A stretch of 64,000 nucleotides of DNA. Origin: Cladorrhinum sp. PSN259. Its lineage: Eukaryota > Ascomycota > Sordariomycetes > Sordariales > Podosporaceae. Both the position numbers and the translations under genes were made by a program. Below, in pieces: positions 1 through 11,359 of this stretch. The stretch covers positions 298,272 to 362,271 of the forward strand of contig MU867063.1 of assembly GCA_033725935.1 (NCBI GenBank), in the 5' to 3' direction. Below the pieces are notes generated by a model. The model did not search any database, had not been told where the DNA came from, and worked only from the letters and a program-made list of their open reading frames with translations. The first letter of the stretch is position 1; each line of letters starts with the position of its first letter.

Positions 1-922
1 CATACCCATCAATAGGCCCCTCCTTGACAACAGGGACCCCACCCGCCCTCCTGCTCTCCCTATGCTTCCTCAACCGTCCACTGCAGCAAGTCAAGAAGAC
101 AATCGCGGAGCCCACAAGCGAACAAACAGCCGCAGCCAACAAACACCAAGCCGCACTGCCGTAGCGGGCCCTCACAAAACTCCTGTCGTCATCATTCACC
201 TTGTTTCTAATAATCGCAAAAGCGACGAAATCAAGAATGCAAGCGACGGCCGTGGTCAAGAACGCAAGCAAGGCGACCAGACTGGCAAGGAGAGAACCGA
301 CGAGCCCAGCGCCCAAGGCAAGCATAAAGGCAATGAAATTCAGTCCAGCGGCGATGGGGTGCAGGACAAAGGCCTTGGTGAGGGAGCGAGTGGTCGAGAT
401 TGCCGCGTCAGAGTAGGATTCCGACCCTCCGTAGGATTCTACGATGGTGGCTGGGGAGTAACCCAGGCGCGCTTTGGAGCAGTGGTCGCTGGAAAACCCG
501 TCAGCACATATTCATAACCAAGAAACAATTTGAGGTGGTAAGAAGAGAAAACGAAGTGTATAAGTGCAGGGGGTTATAATTTTCAAACGAGGAGTCCATG
601 TTCGGTTGAAAATGAAAGTGATGTGTGAAGAGAATGGTCGATTGAAAGTAACATGACGGTCGGTTGAAAGTGAACAGAGAAAAACTTACCCATCTTCCTG
701 AACTAAAATACCTTTAGGACAGAAGCCAAAAGTTCCAAAAGTCACATAGGACGATCCATCAAAGTTGTCATCCGTCACCCTTCCAGCCAGAGGACCAAAG
801 TCGACCCTCAAAAGCGAAATGTTTCTGACGACGGGGGCAGAAATGCAAACAATAATTAACAAGATGGTAGCTGCAAACAGCAGAAAGGTGCCGAGGTGGT
901 GGAAGAAGCCTGTTCGTGCCAT
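1..922 (-). CDS. SUR7/PalI-family four-pass membrane protein, cut at the left edge
   Basis: Two exons are visible, 690-922 and 1-488, joined across a 201-nt intron with donor GTAAGT and acceptor CAG. About 240 residues can be read and the C-terminus lies outside the window. TM1 is at residues 9-30, followed by an extracellular loop with the family hallmark VTFGTFGFC and, across the splice, a second conserved part reading CSKARLGYSPATI. Three more hydrophobic segments follow. This claudin-like layout is that of the SUR7/PalI (Rim9) family, plasma-membrane proteins of eisosomes, cell-wall integrity or ambient-pH sensing. The loop fits the short Pezizomycotina SUR7/PalI branch better than classical PalI, so I give no symbol. 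The start was chosen because the first Met precedes TM1 closely. A second family member lies at 56084-57152. Confidence 0.85.
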
Positions 923-1882
923 GGTGGGCGACTTGTTTTCTCTCTCTTTACAGTCTAGGTGATGACTTGTCTAACGCTCAATGCAAGTGGTCTTCTGGCT
1001 GAATGAATGAGAGTAGAGAGGAAATGTGGGAGGGAACCCAACCAATGTTTGGTACATATTATACACACGCAGAGAGACAAGAAATCTACAATTACCTTGG
1101 TTCGACACAGCCAGCCAACCAGTTCTGAAGAATACCAGACTCAGTCGACGTCATCAGCAACCACTGCAGGGACGTTCAGCAGCCTGTTTGCTTGGCCCGT
1201 TGTAAGCCAAGCGAACGAATCGTAGACCCTTGTCTGCCGTGCGACCCTGTGTGAGCACAGGGGAGAAAAGCTTCACATTTTCCATTTGGGGATAATTGTG
1301 TTTCAGCGGTCCAGGTCTCGCAGTCTTGTTTTCTGATCAGTGCTGCTGAGCCGGTGACGATGACGTCAATGCATCAGAATCATAGGGTTGCATTTCGGGA
1401 TGCGCTGTGCCGTTCCTGGTCTTGGCTTCTGGCCGTTTCTCGTCCCCTGCGGATGTGAAGTGCCGCTCTCGATCGGCCCCACTTTCCCCCGGTGTGTTCT
1501 GCCCTGTTTTGCTGAACCACGACGACTGTAGTATATTTTTGGTGGCTGGTTATTGTGATGATGATTGGGCTGGTTCTCTGTTTGCGGGTGCCCATGTTGA
1601 TCGTGTCGTCGTAAGACTTGAGGCTGTACAGACCAACTAAGCCGTATGAGTTGTTGCGCAGTCGACTGGATGTCGGCCGGATTCTGTAGTGTGCTGTGTG
1701 TCTCAGACTGAGAAAAATACTATCCGTCCCATAAGACAGACTCGTCAAAAGTGAGAGACAGCCTGCCACGCGTCCCTTCCCCGCAATCGCATGCAGTGCA
1801 GCTGAAGCACAGCCCCATCATCATGTGTATAGCTTCAGTCCAGCGCACGAAGCATCCAAATCCAATATTCTTAGACCCCCCA
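923..1882. other. intergenic region; upstream region of the SUR7/PalI gene
   Basis: I see no convincing gene here. Short open frames on both strands lack domain-like composition. The stretch lies upstream of the minus-strand SUR7/PalI gene and downstream of the minus-strand gene ending at 1883. It contains a perfect palindromic CRE at 1361-1368. Confidence 0.6.
1361..1368. promoter_or_regulatory. palindromic CRE (TGACGTCA)
   Basis: A full 8-bp ATF/CREB consensus site, 439 bp upstream of the start of the SUR7/PalI-family gene. ATF/CREB-type bZIP factors, such as the one encoded at 39965-41809, bind this element. Function here is inferred from sequence only. Confidence 0.45.
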
Positions 1883-2750
1883 TCAAAAATTAGCCTTGCC
1901 CCTCACATCATCCCCCCTCTCCGAATCCCTCGCCGCCTTCTCCAGAACCTCAAAGGCAGTGGCCTTCGTCTTCTCACTAACAGTCCCAAACCCCTTTCTC
2001 TCCAGCTCCTCGGCCGCCTTCTTGCCCTCGACCGTATTCTCCTTCCAAATCTCAACCAAGCTCTCCATCGTAGCCAGCGTCTGCCTCCTCTTTTGTCGCA
2101 CCTCAAACAACTCCTGGTCATTCAGCAGGACCTTTTCCTCTGGGTCGCTCAGTTTGTCCAGCTGCCCGCAGCTCTCCCAATCTGCCAAACCTCTGTGCCC
2201 CATCCCTGGGGGGACTACCTGTGGTAGGGCCCCCGTGCTGAGTGTGTGCGGGTGCCATATGTCAAAGGGATCAATGTCCCATCTGCCGTGCAAGGGTGAG
2301 TCGCGGATCTCTGTTTTGTGGGCGTATTTTTCGGTTGGGAAGACGTGGATTAGGAATTCTCTTTTCTGAGCTTTGGTGGTGTTGGGGCCTTGGGTATCGG
2401 TATTATTATCATTACTACTGTGTCCAAGGTTGAAGCTGAGCGGGCTTCGTGCTATTATTCGATCTGCGATTATTTTGCTTCCGGCCAGGGAGATGAATGC
2501 TGAGGGGTCCTGGTCGTTTAGTCAGTAAGAGGCCGAGCAGTTTATGGACGTTCAAATTTTGACTTGCAATCATCCTCTGAAACATGTGTATCTCTCCATG
2601 CTGCTTCAGCATCTGGAGGACTGCTCGTCTTTCTGAGAGGGTTGCTGGTGCTGGCTTGACTTTCAGGTATATCGTCCGAAGCTTGGCCGATTCGGCACCC
2701 ATACGAGGGGTGCCGGCCTTGGAAATAATCGGTCTTCCGAATTGAGACAT
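1883..2750 (-). CDS. small fungal protein of unknown function, possible degenerate RRM-like domain
   Basis: Exons 2550-2750 and 1883-2509 give 275 residues. The 40-nt intron at 2510-2549 has a weak GTCCAT donor, a TACTGACTAA-type branch region and a CAG acceptor. Removing it restores a continuous frame (SQNLN then DPSAFISLAG). Residues about 26-100 have the order expected of an RRM-like fold: a strand (TIYLKVKP), a helix (LSERRAVLQMLKQHG), a strand (IHMFQRM) and a later strand-helix part (SAFISLAGSKIIADRI). RNP1/RNP2 aromatic residues are not obvious, so RNA binding is uncertain. The C-terminal half is charged and helical. I chose the Met at 2750 over one further upstream because homology-like sequence begins there. 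Function unknown; a mitochondrial or translation-related role is only a guess. Confidence 0.65.
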
Positions 2751-5700
2751 GATGTGTTTGTGTTGGTGATGTTTAAAGCTTGATATGGAGAGACGGATGT
2801 TCAATCAGAACCCCACTGCCTGCATAACGACATCAAGGTGCTCACTTCAGTGATTTTTGCCAAGAGCGAGAATTTAAAGTGGGTTCTTTCTGCTGGAGCT
2901 CCTCCCATCTTCCCCAGACTTTCGGGACCACTCACTGACAGCCAACGGTTTCTGTTGTTCATGGTGGAGCAACCGAACACGTTATTGTTTAACCTTATCA
3001 ATTGACGACCTGAACCTGGTTTTCTTTTTCTGGAGTTGTCTCCCAGGTCTTTGTAGGCACGCAACTCACACAACAACATTGTAGCAACGTCACCCGTTGG
3101 CCTACAGGTATAGTGACCTTCACGATACACCCCCATCGAGAGGCATGTAACCTTGGCTCCCTCATTTTTATACCTGTCAAAGGTGTATGTTGAGCAAGGC
3201 ACTTTTCACCATGCACACTGAAGCTACTACGCCGAAACCAACCTTACCGAGCTACGGCGCGGGAAGTAGACAAAGAAGTCCAGCCGCGACATGCCGTTCA
3301 TCAGGTCAACGGCATACCTGAGGGTTCACAGTGCCTGCATGGCATGTTTGTTATCTGCCAGCTACACAAAGAATAAAAGTCAACAATCTCAGACCCAATC
3401 CACTCACCCACCGAGCGGTTATTGATCGCTGCAGATAAAGAACGAGCCCAGAGTCCGAGGCCACCTCGGTTTCATGCGATGAAGAGCGTGTAACCGACAG
3501 ATAGGACCTCAGCTCCTCACTCTCGTTGGTTGAAGAATGACTGTATATATCTTTCAGCTATCTCCTTGGCGACATTGCGTATGCGTACGAGAGGTTATTG
3601 TGAAATCAGCCTGTAACACAGCCAACGTTGCTCTGCATGACAGCTGGTCCATAGACTGCGTAAACGCCAGGCCCAGCCCACAGCCGGGCTGTGTGAAATG
3701 GTCGACCTGGAGGTGGCGTCGCAACGGGAAGAGAAAAAGAGAGTTTGGACCCCAAGATCTGGAGCCGAAAGTAGTGTACAGCGGATGCCTCGAAAATAGA
3801 TTGTACTGTAGATCTTTGACTTACCATAGTACAGTAGTCATAACGTTGCAGCGGGGCCCCAGCTGTGTGTGGGCTTTCCAACCTGGAAATTCTGCAGAAC
3901 CTCGATCATGTCAGTTGGTTGATGTCGCATGCATGCAGATAGGGTGGTGTTTTGAAGCCCGCACTGTGATGATACCGCCCCCCTGGTGCTGCAATATGCC
4001 TGGGAAAGAGACATTGGGGACTTGGCTGCTCCGCGTGGCTGCCTTGGCGTCGGTGAGAGTGAGACATCGTGATGCCTGTCAGTGATTTAGCGTAGGTAGG
4101 CAATCTCTTCCTTCAAACGGCATCTTCCATTTGGTGATTTTGCAATATCGTTGAGAACCTCGGAAGAGGGGCAATCAATGGAGACAAGTGTTGGAACCGT
4201 GGAGTCGGCTCGCGTCCCGGAAAGGCAGTTAGGATGATAGCAAGCACCAGCTATCACCCGGGAATGAAGCCGGAGGGCGGCACACCGTCTCAGACCGCTG
4301 ATTGGACAAATATCAATGCAAGACGGAAAGGTCATCCAGTCCTGTGTCCAAGCAGCATGACCCGAGGTTATGGTATTTAATTATCCAATTGTCCACATGA
4401 AATGAGGCTCAAATAAAAGATACGAAGCGCCAAAAACGCCACGACGACGACGCCTTTTATGATGTGCACTTGGACGCCATGGTTGACGGTTCCCTCCCAC
4501 CGAAACAAGCAACCGAATCGTGGATGATGGCAGTGGAGCATGATGACTGGTCAGTGGTGACGAGTAATTTAGTGGACTGTGACTCGTGATCCCTTGCGAT
4601 AACCGCTATGCCATATCGAGATGGCTTGCTGAGGGAAAAAGCCATGTTGGCAATTGCTCGATTTGATTGTCGCGCGGTTGAGAATCGAACGATTTTAAAC
4701 AGCGTCTAGAGCATCTCGGCGTCATGCAGTGCCGGAGTGATCGATCCGATCCTTGTTGACTGCAGATTGCGTTTCGAGTCAGTTTGTTCTTGTTGTTGAA
4801 CAAGTCGGAACCGACGCTGTGGTAATGCTGCCCTTGTCGCTGGAAGTTCTGGAACACCCGAGAGACAGGCTCAAGGTTTTCCTGGGACCGGTGTTTCCTC
4901 AATGCAATGCCATGGATGACTTGCATTTCTACATCATGCAATTCCAACAAGGGTTGAAAGCATCTTCAGATCGGATAGAAATAATCACGGCAGAAAAACA
5001 GCTTCCGACAAACGCCTTCCGATGCCAATTTGTGATGGGATGAGATGGTGGATGACCGCTGACAGCTGTCTTCTTTGGGAATTGCGGGATTGGGATTGGG
5101 ATTGGGATTGGGATTGGAATGCTGGTTCCAGGTTGCCGCACTGTGACACCGGGCGCAACAACACACCTGGAGATCCCTTGATTGGATTGATGGAAGAGGC
5201 AATCCAGTCACTAGTGGAGTCTGACAAAGAGCCCGAACCCGAGGACGATGAGAGGGGGGCATGACCAGTGATTTTACCAAAGGAGTGCAACCTGGTCCGG
5301 CGAATGGGGCCGCCTGCTGAGACATTGGGCAAGGTGACTGGCTCCGAGACTGGTTCTTCTGGGCGGACTGGGGTCGTGGAGGGTGATGGGGGCACTTTCC
5401 CTGGGGGTTATATCCAAAAGAGGTCAAGGAGCCGCGACGCCTGTTCGGCATTCTTTATCACTGTCAACGCTGCCGGGATGAAGGCAATGCACAAACAATG
5501 AAATGCCGATTTTGTATTGTGGTGCACGGTATTTGGAGTCCGACAAAAACTGTTGATGGTTTTTTTGACATGCATGAAATTTTCCCTTGGCATCCCAGCA
5601 AACAGGTTCCATTGCGTCCACAGGTGGGTGTAATTGAGATGGAAGGAGATGATCCCTTTCCGACGGCTTGGTTTGGGTCCTTGGAGTCAGGCGAACGCAG

Positions 5701-6455
5701 CGAACTGCCCAGAGGTGGAGCCTCTCCTAAACAAAACTCTTGTAGCCAAGACAGTGCGCAGCTACTGTGACCCCGCCGCGGAGCACTTGCCAGAGCTGGG
5801 CACCAATTGAAAGGCGTTCCCACGAAATGCTGCCAGGTCCCAGTGGTCCCGTTCGTTCGGTCAGAACCAAAAGACTCCCACGCCGCATACACCCGGCATC
5901 CACCCACCCCAACCTGGAAACCTTGGAACGCCAAAAATTCCCAGGGAATCACTCGACACCACTGAGTAAGACGACACCAATCTCGCCCCAGCCTAGGGTC
6001 GTTTTAGTGTACAGCGAACTGTGCGGTGTGTGATGTCGCACGCCGGCGGGTCTTTTCTCATCAATCATCTCGTTTTATTTTCTTATTCTTTGTTGAATAC
6101 AGAGCACTGGGAATACCCATTCAAATCAATCCACCGACACCGACAGCTTGGATACGACTCGACTCGACTCGGTATATGGGTATCCTGGGGGAAACGTAGC
6201 TAGACTAATTGGCAGACCACCCCCTTCCAGGTGTTCTCCGTCCGCCGTCTGTTGCCAAGTCCCATCAGGAGCCACGCCGGTTCAGCGTGGCAGCCACGGC
6301 GCCCGAGCCCTAGATAGCGCTGCAAACGCCCATGCCTTCATAACCGTTCGGGTCCCCCGAACTAATTTTCGTCGGTTCCCCTTAAAATCGCTTTTTTGCC
6401 GTTCCTGTATGCCACCTCCCGCCGAGCGTGGTCGTGACACGGCGTCGGTCCCATC
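2751..6455. other. 3.7-kb gene-poor region
   Basis: Several open frames of 60-180 codons occur on both strands, but they overlap one another, lack splice continuity and show no domain, signal or membrane pattern. I regard them as chance frames. The region holds a GGGATT hexamer array at 5086-5117 and would contain the promoters of the two flanking genes, which point away from each other. I see no mobile-element remnant. Confidence 0.55.
5086..5117 (+). repeat. GGGATT hexamer array, about 5 copies
   Basis: Five perfect copies of GGGATT plus a partial unit. Consecutive G triplets separated by ATT make it a potential G-quadruplex on the plus strand. It is similar in layout to, but not the same as, the TTAGGG telomere unit. 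Confidence 0.9.
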
Positions 6456-7535
6456 ATGTACGGGCCCTTACTCTATGGGATGGAGAACCGCCCACTCACT
6501 TCGGGAGAGGAGGATAGTAGAAATGAAGGTCGAGCACCGCGACAACAGGAGGATATGGACTCACAAGAACCATCACCATCACCATCGGCAGCAATGTCGA
6601 CAGACTCACCATCACCCTCAGGTCCGTCGGCTGGCCGATCGTCTCCCCGACGAACCACCGTCGACCGGTTAGTTAAAAAGCTCAGCAAGCACAACCTCCA
6701 ATTGGACAACCGAGCTCCGTCTCAATCAGAACCACCACCGCAGCAGCAGCAACAACAACAACAACAACAACCACTAACCCAGCCCGACTCGTCGTATTGC
6801 ACGTATTCACCAGCGCCGTGGCCAAAAATCGAAATCGACACTCGACCCGGCCAGTCCATATCCACTGGACTTTATGGGTGCATTTCACCATGGGGCCCAC
6901 CTCCGATGCTCCATGCAGGCGAACCGATTGAGGTTGACGACGATCCGCAGGAAGAACCCTTGGATATCACAAAGTTGACTTTCAAAAGGATGCGTCGACA
7001 GCCGAGTGGGATGGGAATGCGCCAAAAATCCAGCAGCAGCAGCAGCTCACGGTCAGCTGGGATCCGTTTGGAGCAAATGATTGCGAGCGAGACGCAGTGC
7101 AAAGTACGGAGGGAAGCTCTTTCAGCGTCGGCTGCCTCATCACCATCTTCTCAGTCCGTCACCATGATTGCAGCTGAACCTGGCAGCATCGAGGTCGATC
7201 CCGATTATTCCATGCCCAATTGGAACAGTAACCTAGAGGTTGACCCAGAGTATCTCAAAGGTAACTTTGAGGAGGACGAAGCTGCCTTGCTCGAAGACTC
7301 TAGGTTAGCCTTACGAGATGCTGCCGGCCCGAGCGGAATAAGAAAGCATGCCGCCGGTGGCGTTCAGTTACGATACCGTCTATCTGTCGACGCCGCTCTG
7401 CGCTGCCAGAATGTGGTTAGAAGCCGTCCTCGGATGCGCAAGCGGGATAAGTCACGATTTCCGAGTTCCGCCTCTTCCGCGGTAGGATCGATTGCATCAT
7501 CACCCATCATGGCGCCCACATACACTCCCTCATAA
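6456..7535 (+). CDS. acidic/low-complexity protein of unknown function with polyQ tract
   Basis: A single uninterrupted frame of 359 codons. The N-terminus is Ser/Pro-rich and leads to a short basic-amphipathic segment (RRTTVDRLVKKLSKHN, residues about 67-82), then a run of about 11 Gln. Later parts include an acidic stretch with IEVDDDPQEEPLDIT, a Ser run, and two related pieces ending in EVDPDYSMPNW and EVDPEYLKGNF. Near the C-terminus lies a basic element, YRLSVDAALRCQNVVRSRPRMRKR, that looks like the most constrained part and may be a nuclear signal or binding motif. The first Met is at 6456; Met 6480 (MENRPLTSG) is an equally plausible start. I do not recognise the family. Coding status rests on frame length, non-random composition and structured-looking motifs. 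Confidence 0.65.
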   Translation: MYGPLLYGMENRPLTSGEEDSRNEGRAPRQQEDMDSQEPSPSPSAAMSTDSPSPSGPSAGRSSPRRTTVDRLVKKLSKHNLQLDNRAPSQSEPPPQQQQQQQQQQPLTQPDSSYCTYSPAPWPKIEIDTRPGQSISTGLYGCISPWGPPPMLHAGEPIEVDDDPQEEPLDITKLTFKRMRRQPSGMGMRQKSSSSSSSRSAGIRLEQMIASETQCKVRREALSASAASSPSSQSVTMIAAEPGSIEVDPDYSMPNWNSNLEVDPEYLKGNFEEDEAALLEDSRLALRDAAGPSGIRKHAAGGVQLRYRLSVDAALRCQNVVRSRPRMRKRDKSRFPSSASSAVGSIASSPIMAPTYTPS

Positions 7536-9027
7536 GAAAAGGGAACCCTACCTCCTTGAAGCTGTACATACATACACACTTTTTTTCGGTTTTTTGTTTG
7601 TCTTTTTAAAAGTGGCGTATTATACCCCCCAACTTCGTCTACCCAGTCATTTCGGAGACTGGGATGTTTTATCTTTTATCTGGTTTTTTTTGGCTACGGC
7701 AACATTATTTTGGGAGTTAAACATGAGTTCAAAGCGAGGATCCATGCTTCGGCGTCGCCGGGTCGGACGAGGAGTATGGGTAGCTGTGTATCTGGGCCTG
7801 CATTTTTCACGGAGTTTACAGGAGTTATTACGGGGAAACTAGGGTATACCATACCATTTACATCGGGTGTTACAGAACAGTACTATTAGACATGGGAGAG
7901 GGGCCACCAAGGGACCGTTGAATCTACTACGGACCGTTTCTTCCCACAAAGGCCTTTTCTTTTCTTTTTTTAAAATCTGTTACAGACTCACTCACATGCA
8001 CAGTTTGCATACGGGGGGGAAAGAAGATGGGCAAGGGTCCCGCAACAATGTATGAGAGACAATTAGGAAATTCACATCACCATTCATTGTTGGCGAGGAG
8101 CTTTGCTCCTTGTCATAGGTTTCCACCACCTTTTTTGTTTTCTTTATTTTTTGGCTCATGATTGTGGGCCCTAGTGATAGTGAAATGTTTGCCTTTCAGC
8201 TGAGAGACACGGAATGGATAATGCGTCGTGGCAAAGTTAGATGAGTTTTGGGTTGACCAGGTGAGCTATTTCCCATTTCAACGTCAAGATATGGACATCA
8301 CCGCTATCGCCATGTCACAGAAACTCACCCGTCTACTATCTACCTCCCCCATATTTTGTCAACAGACGACAGGGTAAGCTGCTATTGTGCCGGAGCAAGC
8401 CGTGAGAAAGACAATCGCTTAGATTGGCCTTTTGGGCGTTTACATTCCAACCTAGAACCAGGCCTTTGTCTTCGGAGAGGGGAATTCAAGCAGAATTTTC
8501 ACCGAGGGGCATCTAAAGGACAAAGAAGGCTTTGTCTTGCGGGAAGCTTGCCCAGAGCTCTGCTCCACAGGGCAGCTACCCAGGACGCTAGATTATGCAG
8601 GAGACGGAGGGTGTAAAGGCCAGACTCGAGGGAATGAAGATGTCGGACCAATGTTGTGTCTGGAATGGATGGATTGGGTTCGCACGGAGATCCATTCCTC
8701 AGGAGACAGGGGTTTATGGTGTGATGAGACTTTTTAAACTACAAATGTCTTGAACGTCCCCCCATCACTCCATCACCTGCATATCTCCTGTTGCTGTAGC
8801 AGGTTTGAGTGGGTTTGTTGACTTTTCACCACCAAAACCCCCTTCAGCGACAAACACCTAGCTGTTCCCCCCTTTTCAAACGTCATGGCAGCCTGGAAAA
8901 CATCAGACAACACATTCGCTTTCTTATCATCTCGAAGCTCTACAACAATTTCACCCGCTACAGATACAGGAATCATCACAACAGCCAGCGGCAACACAAC
9001 GACCACTAACCACTACAACCACCGACA
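7536..9027. other. 3' region of the 6456-7535 gene and wetA promoter
   Basis: No gene seen. The first part is T-rich and looks like a 3' UTR. The part from about 8200 on is the presumed wetA promoter and leader; its motif cluster is listed separately. Confidence 0.7.
8211..8698 (+). promoter_or_regulatory. cluster of BrlA-like and AbaA-like response elements upstream of wetA
   Basis: Five copies of CATTCC, matching the AbaA element CATTCY, occur at 8211-8216 (minus), 8443-8448 (plus), 8631-8636 (minus), 8662-8667 (minus) and 8693-8698 (plus). Three matches to the BrlA element (C/A)(G/A)AGGG(G/A) occur at 8476-8482, 8503-8509 and 8627-8633, the last overlapping an AbaA site. They lie 330-820 bp before the wetA start. 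In Aspergillus the BrlA-AbaA-WetA cascade uses these consensus sites; binding here is inferred. Confidence 0.55.
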
Positions 9028-11359
9028 ATGGCCGGCGTAGAGGGCATGCCATTTCTGGGGGGGAACAAAGAAGGCGGCGGTTTTTACAGCCACGACATGG
9101 ACGAGGCAGGATCGACGGATTTCTTTGACCAATTCGTGATGCTCGATGGGGAGGACACGGAGACTAGCGTGGGAGATGGAGGTCTCGGGCTCGGCCACTT
9201 CGGCGTTTCTGAGCTCTCTATCTCGCCACACCCCCTTCCTTCTTCCTCCTCGTCAATCGAGCCATCGATCCAGGCCCCCGTTGCCTCTTCAGCTGGGAAT
9301 CGTGGTGGAGCTGTGGCTGCGGGTAGCATCAACCTAGGCGGCCGTCCACCGGCGACTATCGGGAGCAATGTCAGCCATCATGTTGGTCCTCCCAATGTCA
9401 AACCCGCTCGTCTTCAACAGTTTCAGCACCAGCAACTTAACCGACTTCAACGGACGACATCCAACATGGCTGATTATACCATTAAACCCTCCGACATTGA
9501 CCTGGACGGTGGGCTGCCGTATACAAACAGCACCTTTGCCGAGCCCTTTGGTAGTGGATGTGCGGGCGGAACGGTCTCAGACTCGGAGCTATTGAAGCTC
9601 GAGGGATTGACAATGAGGTCACCTCGAGTTGATCCTCCTCCTCAACCAGCTTCTTTGCCGGCATCGCCGCCTTCAATGACGGCCAGCCCTCGCAAGCCAG
9701 GTCGGTTTGAGGCTTTCTGCTCACGGTTCCGCAATAAAACTGCTGGCATTCAGGGCAAGTTCAAACAGCAGAGTAATGGACAGCAGCAACAGCTGAACTG
9801 CATTAAGCAAGAACCTGATCTTCAGCAGCAAACCTCAATCATGTCCACTGCTCAAATCGGGCCTACCAAGTCATCGTCATCCCGGCCAAAGCCTACACAT
9901 CTCAACCTTCCCAAGTCTCAACTCCCCTTATCACCTCCATTGACCGGTGGTCCAGGACCAATGACCGCTCCCCTCCCTCAGTCGATCAACGCCAATAATT
10001 TCATCACCACCCCATCCTTTCTAGACGACCCCTTCCTCCAAGACCAGATGCTCAGAGGACAATTCATCCCTCACACTCCAGCTCATCTTTCCCAACAACA
10101 TTCTCACAATCCCCTCGATGCCATCTGGTCCGTGTCCACCACCCCAATCTTTTCTTCCAGTGATCTCGCAGCCAACACAAGCTGGTGGGACCCAGACATC
10201 CAAATGGACACGGACATTTCTCTATCCCTCGCCTTCCACCAAGCAGCAACGACGCAAGCGGCAGCACAAGTTCAAGCCCAGCAACACCTATTCGAGTACC
10301 CGCCTCCCCCTCCTTCCCCACTGATGTCAATTCAAATGCCTCACCCTCCTCATCAGCAATCTTCTTCTTCGTCTACTTCACGGCGTCCGAAACCGCGTGC
10401 CCCCTCTTCGGGAGCGAGACACCACCATCACCATTCAAACTCGTTATCACCGAGGAAGACGAGGTCCTCTCATAATTTACGGGAAGGAGGAGCTTCCGCC
10501 GCCTCGTCCTCCTCTTCTTCTTCTTCGCCTACGAAATCACATCATAATCATAGAAGAGTTTCCTCGTCGTCTTCTCTGAATGGTAGCTCGGGAGGGGGTA
10601 ACGTGATTAGGAAGAGGCAGTCGTGGAGTACCAGTAATGCGAGGAGTGAGTATCAGAATCAGCACGGTGCCGCGAGGAGGGTTTCGTCTTCTTCTTCGTC
10701 TTCGGCGCTACAGCAGCAGCAGCAGCAGCAGCAGCACGGGGCGGGGTTGTATAGGAGTAGCGGTGGTAAGAACAGGACGGGGAGTTGTTCGTCACTTATT
10801 CTGGGGGCGGGGATGGATAGTGGGTGAGTGTTTTAACATTTCTATTAATATGATTGACTTTTTCTGCTTTTATATCTTTTTTTTAATATTTTTTAAAGAT
10901 ATAATATTCCCCCTCGCTCTTTCGTTTCATCCTCACCCAGGAATATCACGTCACCCGCAACCAAAACACACAAACACACGCACACACACACCCCACGAAC
11001 CAAAATAAATTATAGATAAAAAAGAAACAAAACTAACCGAATGCAGCGACGCCTCCGGTTTCGTAAACTACACCCCGCAAGACCGCACCCTCCTAATGAC
11101 GGGCGTGGCCCCCTCTGGCTCCTCAAAGACGAAGGCCCGCAGGGAGAAAGAAGCGCAGGAGCGGGACAGGGAGTACAAGGAGCGGCTGCAGCGGGCCGTC
11201 GAGGCCGCCGGGGGGGATTTGAAGAAGCTGGAGGAGTTGACGAGGGCTCACCAGGCCAGCATTAATTCTGGTTCTACTACCATCAATGGGGGAGGGGGGG
11301 GCTTCAATGGTGGTGGTTGTGATGGGTTGGGAGGTGGGGAGGAGGGTATGCTTTGTTGA
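9028..11359 (+). CDS. wetA: developmental regulatory protein WetA
   Basis: Two exons, 9028-10823 and 11047-11359, separated by a 223-nt intron with donor GTGAGT and acceptor CAG, give 702 residues. WetA is the late regulator of conidiation; it acts in spore maturation, wall completion and dormancy, and in Aspergillus works downstream of BrlA and AbaA in the nucleus. The signature is the C-terminal block that starts at the splice junction: DASGFVNYTP (about 600-609), then GVAPSGSSKTKARREKE (about 616-632) and a basic helical stretch. The N-terminus has the short acidic motif DFFDQFV. The long middle is Ser/Pro/Gln-rich, with His, Ser and Gln runs. The start has good context (acaATGGCC). The protein is longer than Aspergillus WetA, mostly through low-complexity expansions. 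The window contains no brlA or abaA. Confidence 0.92.

Noticed and set aside
3537..4085. 182-codon plus-strand open frame
   Set aside because: No domain, signal or composition typical of protein; overlapped by minus-strand frames and with no splice partners.
4671..4745. tRNA-like GTTCGATTC on the minus strand
   Set aside because: No matching acceptor or anticodon stem and no A box.
5464..5952. 162-codon minus-strand frame
   Set aside because: Composition is random-like and several other frames are open over the same bases.
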